Positions 56,087 through 64,000 of a DNA stretch of 64,000 nucleotides are shown piece by piece. Under the pieces are notes generated by a model. That model worked only from the letters and a program-made list of their open reading frames with translations, had not been told where the DNA came from and did no database searches. Origin of the DNA: Symbiodinium kawagutii (taxonomy: Eukaryota > Sar > Dinophyceae > Suessiales > Symbiodiniaceae); contig VSDK01015182.1 in NCBI GenBank assembly GCA_009767595.1, positions 228,778-292,777 of the forward strand. Reading direction: 5' to 3'. Both the position numbers and the translations under genes were made by a program. Numbering within the stretch: position 1 is the stretch's first letter; every line of letters starts with the position of its first letter.

Positions 56087-56405
56087 CTATTCCAAGGCGC
56101 GACGAAAGCCAACAATGTAATCACCAGATTCCACTGTGAGCCTCACAAGTCTTTGATCTCCAAATCTCGTAGGTCCAGTAAACAGTGAGCCCCACAACCG
56201 ATGGCAAAATTGGGGAGGTGTATGGAGGTGGTATGTTATTTTTGCGGTTTTATTATTATGGATTTGGGAGTAGTTCTTGTTGGGCTGGATGTCTGACCTT
56301 TCCTTGAATGAACGAAAAGGTCTCAGAATGGATGACACTTGCAGAGCTAGTCTCATGCAAAAACCAGCTGTAGATCTCGTACACCAGAGCCAGGTCGGCA
56401 AACAT
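56087..56405 (-). CDS. 3' end of an unidentified gene (two exons)
   Basis: An exon ending at about 56289 encodes MFADLALVYEIYSWFLHETS, then IHSETFSFIQGK, and ends at a GTCAGA donor. A terminal exon at about 56163-56087 encodes FGDQRLVRLTVESGDYIVGF, then RRALE and TAG. Both frames look strongly coding. The first may extend upstream towards 56470. No family is recognised; the exons could be the end of the gene whose other parts lie at 56.9-59.0 kb. Confidence 0.45.
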
Positions 56406-56810
56406 GTGAATGTATGTCAATGATGAGGAGCAGCAGCAACACCATCGACAAGAACAACCGCTTTGTGATGGCAATCACATTACTGTTAGTTCATATTGGT
56501 TAATAGTGTTAAATGATGCCAGCCAACAGCAATCAACAGCAATCCAAAAAGCAGAAGCAACACCAACAATACAATCTATACATCAAGGGATGCAATTAAA
56601 AATCCCGCCGCCTCCTGTGAAAAACATCTCCCAGAAGTACACCACAATCACTGCCAGGCACTGAATGACCTTAGGTCCATTAGTTCTTTTGTCAGGAAAT
56701 CGGTCGTCAATGAACTCCTCCTACTCTAGGCAAAACACTTGCTTTAGAGATTTTGATTATAAATGTTGTCTTAGAGATTCCAAATAGATGTGGTACCGCA
56801 ATCGGTAATC

Positions 56811-56848
56811 CCATCCTAAGCGAAAAAAACCCATCCCAAGCGAAAAAA
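56811..56848. repeat. Tandem duplication, about 20 bp x2
   Basis: CCCATCCTAAGCGAAAAAA and CCCATCCCAAGCGAAAAAA lie head to tail inside a probable intron or exon edge. Confidence 0.8.
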
Positions 56849-56879
56849 CGAGACCAGGAAAATTGCAATACAAACCGTG

Positions 56880-59025
56880 AGAGCTGGGCTGGCTGAAAAA
56901 TGGCCACGTCGCATATTATGCATCGCAGCCACCCAGCAATGCACGTCACGTGCAGCATTGGGTGGTGGATGCACGTGGCCCTCTAAAACTTCACCGGGAC
57001 CTCCTCTGCCAATGTTGTATTCATCCCGTAGCTATGCCATCGATCTTGTCGGGTTGACGCTTAGCTGTTGCTGATGGTGATAGACCAGTGAGTCAGTGAT
57101 GGATGGTCGTTATATAATGTCAATCAACAAGCAACCATCAAAGACCATCAAATCCAAACAACCATCCATGAGCTCAACCCATCTTAGCCCTGCGAAGTTC
57201 TGCCATTCTCAGCATCACACACGGCCCCAGGCCCACCAGTAAGGTCCCAGCTGAGCGAGCCAAAGTGGAGAGGTACTTGGAGACGTAGCCCGTGAACCTG
57301 AGGCATGGCACGGCTGGTGACAGGCCCTGGCAACGCTGCACCAACCACTGGACGCTGCTGAGGCCCTGGGCCAACTCTGCACCACTCGAGCCATGATCGC
57401 GGCGCCTCGGGCGTGGCACAGCTGCGATGAACCGCTGATCACCCTGGAGGATTTCAACGGTGCCATCGGTTTTCATGGCTTTACTGTAAAAAAAACATGG
57501 CTCAGCTATAAAGGGGTTGTCTAATCAGTCTAATCTCCAAAAAAAAACGGCCCTTGTTTTGATTGTGGCGGGACTCGAAGGTATATGGTACAATGATGCC
57601 TGACAATTCGCCCCTGTCTTCCCTATGATCCAGCTTAGCTCGTGCAGCTGGCGCAGCGTCCACTGAGGATTGAGCACATCCAACCGGTGAACGCAGCTTC
57701 TAACATTTCAAGCCTCATCTCAAGCACAGAGTGCAGCCAGCGTTGGACTAGCCGCTGGCCATGGAGCATCATCAGTCAACTGAGCTGGAAACCAGGTGCC
57801 AAAGAAGAGACTTTGCTTCAGTGACACCGCACGAAGTATCAACCTCAACATCTGCTGGAGGTTTGGCGATGGTTGTTATGGGCCCCAAGCTAACTATGTA
57901 TTGGGAATTTTTTGGAAGCTTCTCCATAGAGATGAAGTCCCACACGTTGGCGTTCTCCCACAACCTCACCCTACAGGCCTGTATTCAATAGCCAACAAGC
58001 AGCTTCAAACAGCTTGGGACCAAAGGAGCAAACACGTGCAAACACACAGATTTGCAGGCTCTGTCTTTCCAAATCACGTCTGATCTCTTTCAAAAGGCCT
58101 GACACCCTTGCTCATCTGCAAAAAACCCCTGAGCCTTCTGACAAACCAGGAAGAGACAGCAGCAGGCCGCCAATCTCGAGCCACACCTACCACTTGGTTG
58201 AATTTGTGGAGGCCTGGAGGCCCCTTGTCTCAAACTCATCTCAATTGATTACATGGCAGCTCCCAGAGCTGGTATACCTTCATGACCTCAACTGACCTGA
58301 ACATCTATCCGCAAAATCCTCGGTCTTTCTAAGCTCTTTTCAAAATTCTATACACCTCGCAGGTTGATACGTGGCATCCATCATCCCACTCTGCCAACAG
58401 CTACCCCAAGATCCAGTGCCACGACTCCTCCAAAGGATTGATCATGTCGCGTGTTGCATGCGACATCCGTCCTTCTGAATGTAGAAGTGCTGGTCCAGGC
58501 TGCTCCTCCATGAAGTTTGTGTCCACAACAGGTCCAAAAAGACTTGGTTTGTGGCCGAATGTATTCATGTTTGGTTACAAAAGGTGTATTGATGGATGCT
58601 ATGGGAGTTGCTCAGGCACAAACTGGAAGCACTGCTGTAACAAGAAATGCTCTCGTACGCTCATCGCACTAAAACTACAATCATCGGACCTGAGTGTTCT
58701 TCAGTCTAGATGCAAGTGTCTGTGTATTTCCATCGGGTCCCCCCTAAAGATCACAAACCACCAGTATCAACCAGCTCTGTTACCGTATGTTGATCAACCA
58801 TCAGTGTCAACTAGTATCATCAACTATGATCAAGCGTTTATGTAAGTTATTGATGATGAACTCTGTAGTTACAGTTCCTGTCAATCATCATGGCCATTCA
58901 TATGCACCATTACAGCCATTCGAACATCACTGGGATCCAACCTGGGCTCGTTGTACTTGGGCTTCAGCAGTTTCTCCAAGTACACCGAGGCCGAACACGA
59001 CAAGGCCTCGGGGGAGCTCCTGAAA
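56880..59025 (-). CDS. Exon cluster of an unidentified gene
   Basis: From 5' to 3' on the minus strand: 59025-about 58905 (SSPEALSCSASVYLEKLLKP, then KYNEPRLDPSDVRMAVM, after TTTTCAG|G); about 58560-58400 (FGPVVDTNFMEEQPGPALLH, then SEGRMSHATRDMINPLEESW); about 57985-57790 (WENANVWDFISMEKLPKNSQ, then YIVSLGPITTIAKPPADVEV); about 57765-57690 (LHGQRLVQRWLHSVLEM); about 57690-57640 (RLDVLNPQWTLRQLHE); 57476-57190 (ATG-initiated 100-codon frame, GC-rich and open on several frames); and about 57010-56880 (GPGEVLEGHVHPPPNAARDV). Composition and splice signals support coding, but neither the family nor the joins are known. Confidence 0.42.
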
Positions 59026-59322
59026 ACTGTTGAATTGCGTGAGCCAGCCGGTTTAGGGAAAAATAAGTGTTTAAAGAATGGTTCCTTGAGAATAAGACAC
59101 ACATCAGCCGAAAAGGAAAATGGGAGGTCATCCTCATGAACACAAACGGAAGGGGTAATATGACCAAGGTACTCTTTACTTGTCTAAGAACCCAATAAGG
59201 TAAGATCTACACATGGATCACACACTCGCAGAACCCAGCAGCAACTTTTCCCCCAGTGGCGCAGTCAACTGCGCAGAAGATCCAAAATGTCTGCGTGCCA
59301 CGATGACAACATCCAAACGCCC

Positions 59323-61761
59323 CTATTTGGTGCGTTTCCACATCTCACCTAGATCCTTGGACGGTGGATCAGCTTTCCTTTTCTTTGACTTGCCCGGCTC
59401 CGTCTTGTCGGCTTTGCGTTTCTCTTTTGGTACATCATCAGCAGTTTTGTGTTTGTTCTTCTTGCTTTTTTTCTCGGCTTTGTCATCCTGGTCTGATGGC
59501 TTTGAAGCCTCAGTCTTGTCATTGTGACCCGTCTGGGACTCTGCATGATTGTCACCGTCGGCATTCTCAGGGGGAAGTTCTGCTTCAGGAACACTTTGTG
59601 TTGCAGCAGCCTCCTCAGCCTGTGTCTCTTTCGTTTTCTGAGTCTGACCGTCATCCATCTCTTCTGCCCTTGGAGTCTCCGACATGTCATGCTTTTTGAT
59701 CGTATCAACCTTTGCATCTGGAGTGGCAGGTGCATGTGGAGTGGCAGACTTGCCATGGACGTTCATGTCGCCATCGTTTTCAACAACACTGGTGCTCTTT
59801 TCATCCTCATCCAAAGTTGTTTTTTCAACAGCGGCCAGCACCAAGTCAGCCTGCTTCTCAATATCCTGTCCTTTGGTAGAAGGAAGATCCTGCTGCCCTG
59901 TCTGCTCAGACGGAGCATCTTGCCCATTGGAAGAAATCGACCCGCGCACCCGTGCTGCCCGTGATGGCATCGGTGAAGATGCGAAAAAGTTGTCATCATC
60001 TGCAAAGCCATCATCATCATCATGCTGTTCTGCCTTGGCAGCAGCAGAATCCAAAACGCTGGGAACCACTGCTCTCACACTCACATCTGGGAGAGCCCTG
60101 ATGAACAGCTCGCTGTAAGGCTTGAGTCTCACCTGCAGCCACGAACAGTAAACATAGCAAATAAGAAGATGAGCTGGTACAAAGATTCTCCCTTTAAACG
60201 TTGGTCTTCAAACTGGAACAAGTAATACCAATTTCTTGCGCATGTAGTTGGAAAGAAATATTTGCGCTAAGTCAACGTCAATGTTAAAGTGTTAGGTCAA
60301 ACCTGGAAGATCGTGTCCAATGTAAACCAACATGTATAGTGAATGATTTTGCCATCCCGGCCTGATCTGCAACAAATTTCAAAGCCGCATTGCGTTCATC
60401 TGGCACGTGCATTCCGAAGAACCTGTAGAAACATCCAAAATCAGTGGAAACATTTACCCTTGGTCGACATATTTGGTTTCTGGATGGCACTGGATTGGTG
60501 TTTGGTGTTTCCAAAACTGAAGTTAGTCGTGGTGGTCGGGATGATGCGAAAATTGACACCAGGTAGCAAAGCAAACCAATTTAACCAAATCGAAAGCCAT
60601 ATCAATTACATCTAGCCCGCCCAATTCCCCTAGTCCAAAATCCGTGGAATGGGTAAATTTGGAAACCAATCGTAATTGTTTTGGACCAAACTTCCTGTAT
60701 TCGATCTGCAATTCAAATTATTGATTGTTTTTTTCGAAACAAAATTCAGAACATCTTTCAAACTTTCTTTGTCTGCCTTATACCGATGTCATCGTCGTGA
60801 ACACACTTCTCCAACACAATGAAGCCGGCAGGCATCACCACCACATCTCCTGTGCGGACAAATGCAGCAAAGAGTGACGGCAGCTGCAACGCATCTGGTA
60901 TCGATTTGGCCTGAAGTGCCATCAGTCGCTGTCGAACATCCGGTAAGTTCTCTGTTTGCCAATATGCAGCAGCTTCGTGCGCACAGCAGCACACCAACAT
61001 CTTGCCACCGGTGACCTGCATCCAAACAGAAACACCTACCATCTTTGAATTGCAAATGCCTAGGGCCTAGAAGAAAAACAACCGCAGACATCATAGCTAA
61101 CATGTATCAAGTAAGTTTGCAGCATATGTTTTTTCCTTGGGCCCTTTTGACACCCGCCTGAAGACGTACAGTAGGCAAAGCCTGGGAATCAACCCCGCAA
61201 TACCATGTCGTCTCCTTGCTCCCGGAAAGCCACAGTCGACGGAGACACTCCATGTTCTTCTCCTTGTCACCATCCATATCTTTGGAAGCTGCCGTAAATG
61301 CTGCATCCTACAAACATGATTGTACGCACGTACAAGCCAAAAATCAAGATTACACTTGTCACTTGTCAAGTCTTCACGTGTAGCTCGCAATACGAATTCT
61401 TTCACCAAACTAGCACTGAACACAAACCCGAAACAAAAACACATCTTTGATGCTTTTGACCCGATTGTTTGATCATTTGGATCCCCGATGCAAAATAAAT
61501 TGGAACTATGATATTGAACCTTGTCCTCGCCTCAATTTGACAAATTTTCCACGTCCGGACATCTCCAGGAAGGAGGCCAAACAAGATTGATCCTGTTGTC
61601 TCTGCGAGGGCCGCGTCGTGGACCAATCCAACTGACCGATCCTCCTTGCCGTTCTTCAACTGGTCTCTGAACTCACCAATGGATTTGTCTAGGAGTTTCT
61701 TGGCGCTAGCACCTTCCTTGCCAGTAGTGCACATGGTGATGACCTGTTTGCCCTTTCGGAC
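59323..61761 (-). CDS. Unnamed protein with cupin-like segment and charged tail, 3' five exons
   Basis: Exons: 61761-61531, 61307-61158, 61015-60807, 60422-60332 and 60132-59323 (stop). Phases agree and give 496 residues; at least one upstream exon with the start codon is missing. Segments in order: CTTGKEGASAKKLLDKSIGE, LRRLWLSGSKETTWYCGVDS, KMLVCCCAHEAAAYWQTENL, then AFVRTGDVVVMPAGFIVLEK, which reads like the end of a cupin/JmjC-type barrel (GDVVxxPAG), then FFGMHVPDERNAALKFVADQ. The last about 230 residues are low-complexity, rich in Asp, Glu, Lys and Thr, and end in basic clusters (EKKSKKNKHK, KSKKRKA) that look like nuclear or nucleolar localisation signals. Donors are GC, GC, GT and GT; all acceptors are AG|G. 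No metal-binding His/Asp triad is evident, so catalysis is not claimed. A nuclear location is inferred. Confidence 0.8.
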
Positions 61762-63017
61762 CTTAGTTTGCAAACAGCATTGTGTGAATACCTTTTGAAC
61801 TTGAAAGAGGGCGCGATACTGAATAGTCATGTATTCAATGACATATATCATCACCACAATTGTCTTGTGCAGTGCAATAGCAATATTGCTGATGATCATT
61901 TTTTAAAGGGATCGCATACGATTCTTCAACCAACCCTTTCATCTTTCATCACTTGGTAAGACGAACCATTTACAAGATTCTACAAACCATGTTACAATAA
62001 AACCAACCTTCGCATGAAAATCAACCAACCAGGGGACCAACCTGACCGATTTTACTGGAAAACAAATCATATCAAGTATCAAGTGTCCACTATATCGAAT
62101 CAAACATAAAAGTCGATCAACCATCTTGTCAACTGAACTTTTTATGTTATATATATATGTAAAACAAGCTAAATACCAGCCACCCAATCCAGTCATCAAT
62201 CATCCAATCGAAAATATCCAAGATCAAATCCCAAACGATGAGATTAAACAAAAAGTATCATTAGATCAGCCATGAAAGACATCAACAATGGTACAACCAA
62301 AGACCCAGCGGTAATGTCAACATTAATCAGCAAACCAAGCATTATATATACACTGTATGTGTCCCAGCCCCATGCCGAAAAAAACAAAAACAAAATCATC
62401 AACGGAAACCATATCAGCCATATGATCAAATATAGTTTGATGAACCATCAATTTGACTTCAATACCAAACATGAAAGTCAGCAAACTCAACCAAGCGCCA
62501 ACCAGGAGATCATGAAATAATTAAAAAGACCCAAAACTACCCATCACCACATCAACAATAGAAGGATCATACATGAGAAAACCAGTCATCATACTAATCA
62601 TGAGTCATGAATTATGCCATCAAATGATATACATGCATATAAATAAGTACAAAAACAAATATCAATATATAAGTATACATATATATATATAGTGACCAAC
62701 CATGACACCAACAAGACAAGCGCATCACGAACAAGAAAGCAAGCCGCAGCCGCAGCCATCATCTCAATGATCATATCAAGTGTAACCAAAGAAATTGAAA
62801 AGCCGTTCTCACTCATCATGTCATCCTGAATTTGATATGATATGATCGATAACATTCACCATACCAATCATCACACGCAAACCGTCCTGAAGTGAAGATC
62901 ATAGTGGGCCCTACGGTAAATGATCTCCATAGTCACATGAGCAGCCCTCAAAACCTCCAAGTATTGACTTATGATAGACATGAAACTGACTTGCCTCCAC
63001 GTAAGTGAAAACCACGC

Positions 63018-63203
63018 GCGCGAAAGTTTCGCGAAAGCAACGGCGCCAATCATGGAAATGGCACATGTCGCGCAAGCCGCGCAAAGCGAAAGAGCTCACA
63101 TGAAAACAAACAACCAAATACGGCGCGAAAGCTGCGCGAAAGTAAAACTCTATAATTCATGTGCACGAAAGCTAAACCCTGGCGCGCGAAAGCAGCGCGA
63201 AAG
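63018..63203. promoter_or_regulatory. Array of E2F-like GCGCGAAA sites
   Basis: Exact GCGCGAAA occurs at 63018, 63123, 63134, 63184 and 63195, and the palindrome TTTCGCGAAA at 63027-63036. GCGAAAG occurs seven times; three pairs are exactly 11 bp apart (63020/63031, 63125/63136, 63186/63197). GCGCGAAA is the reverse complement of the E2F consensus TTTSSCGC. The array is a CpG-dense island in AT-rich DNA. A regulatory role is inferred; it could also be a minisatellite remnant. Confidence 0.5.
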
Positions 63204-63703
63204 GTTGGCGTAAGCTGGGCTGGATTGCAAAGCCGTTAAACAAGGGTGTTCGTCACCGCTCACTTGACCATGGGGGTAAATGTTTGTCTACTCTTTCTTT
63301 GGTCAAGCTGATTTTGATCGCAATCACAAAACCATCTATCATCCAACTAACCATCACTTGTGTCGAAGAAAACAATAGGAAACATCAAATCAACCTGGTC
63401 AGCTTCCGTGAAAGCTGAAACCAATTTTTTAAAAACTAGAAATCGATGGTTGACTTTCCCCTTCCAGAGGTGCGCAAGTTCGCAAAGGGTACATATCATC
63501 AGTCTGATTCCAGACGACTTTTTTGGGGGATCTGCAATTAGATGTTCTATTAATCAACCATCAATCTATCGCCCTTTACAATTGTTGATTCAATGTTCTG
63601 CAGATAGTAGCAACGGGTTGGCACTGCATGAACAGCATTGGCGCCGCATGTGGTTGCAATGGATCTTTTGCTTCATCAGTTTCGGACTGCATTGAGTACG
63701 TCG

Positions 63704-63791
63704 TACATCATCATCATCATCATCATCACCATCATCACCATCATCATCATCATCATCACTGACCATGCATCATCATCATGCATCATTCATT

Positions 63792-63839
<48 letters not shown>

Positions 63840-64000
63840 CATTCATCATTCATCATCATGCATCATGATCATCATCATCATCATGATGATCATCATCATC
63901 ATCACCATCACCATCATCACCATGACCGCCATGATGATTGTCATCATCACAATCACCATCATCACCACCATCATCATCATCACCATCATCACCATCATCA
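63704..64000. repeat. CAT/ATC-rich microsatellite at right edge
   Basis: Interrupted (CAT)n, (TCATT)n and (CACCAT)n tracts continue to the window end. They are strongly asymmetric between strands and will hamper assembly. Confidence 0.95.

Larger units (their letters stand above)
61900..64000. other. AT-rich, apparently non-coding region
   Basis: Long AT-rich sequence with TATA and ACAT runs, short Met-rich false ORFs and no supported gene. It contains two exceptions annotated separately: a CpG-dense array at 63018-63203 and a CAT-rich microsatellite from 63704 to the right edge. Confidence 0.6.

Noticed and set aside
1-64000. tRNA or rRNA genes, CRISPR arrays, bacterial-type promoters or operons
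   Set aside because: None were noticed by eye. Short repeats are simple-sequence or degenerate tandem repeats without spacer structure. A covariance-model scan would be needed to exclude tRNAs.

Overview
The window looks like nuclear DNA of a dinoflagellate, most likely a Symbiodiniaceae. Genes are split into many small exons. At 28 splice junctions where reading phase and protein family fix the position, I count 16 GC, 11 GT and 1 GA donors, and 29 of 33 acceptors read AG|G. Almost every convincing gene lies on the minus strand, as expected of a unidirectional cluster. There is a very large non-LTR retrotransposon with a dinoflagellate-like domain set, much AT-rich TGGTTGAT/CATCAACCA-type low-complexity DNA, and two assembly gaps (7356-7426, 25532-25541).

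Layout by increasing coordinate, all on the minus strand unless stated. At 2977-6693 is a six-exon OGFOD2-like 2-oxoglutarate/Fe(II) oxygenase. At 7.4-10.3 kb are isolated exon candidates. At about 11.5-22.2 kb is a PHO84-like phosphate transporter of the major facilitator superfamily, in at least 14 exons. At 23.3-24.2 kb are exons of an unidentified membrane protein. At 25.25 kb is a plus-strand fragment resembling the end of an ABC-transporter ATPase domain. At 26896-30593 is a complete seven-exon gene joining a ubiquitin-like domain to about 21 FNIP-type leucine-rich repeats. At 31.9-32.1 kb is an 80-bp-arm inverted repeat. At 31.2-36.8 kb are exons of unidentified, partly membrane-spanning protein(s). 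At 36954-51567 is a complete four-exon ribosomal protein eL22 gene. At 52-59 kb are many short unassigned exons. At 59323-61761 is a five-exon gene with a cupin-like segment and a charged tail. From 61.9 kb to the end the DNA is AT-rich and apparently non-coding, apart from a compact array of E2F-like GCGCGAAA sites and a terminal CAT-rich microsatellite.

The most interesting structure is the eL22 locus. Its first intron (about 11.0 kb) contains a retrotransposon of about 10 kb in the same orientation as the host gene. Its second intron (about 2.55 kb) contains an intronless 543-codon ORF preceded by a possible spliced-leader remnant. The retrotransposon order is ORF1 (RanBP2-type zinc finger) / long unknown region - RNase H - AP-endonuclease start // endonuclease end - reverse transcriptase - C2H2 finger - a C5-cytosine-methyltransferase-like domain. 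The endonuclease is split by a +1 frame change, the only clear lesion seen, so the copy looks young.

Exon joins were made by eye from reading phase, splice signals and remembered family motifs; no alignment or transcript evidence was available.
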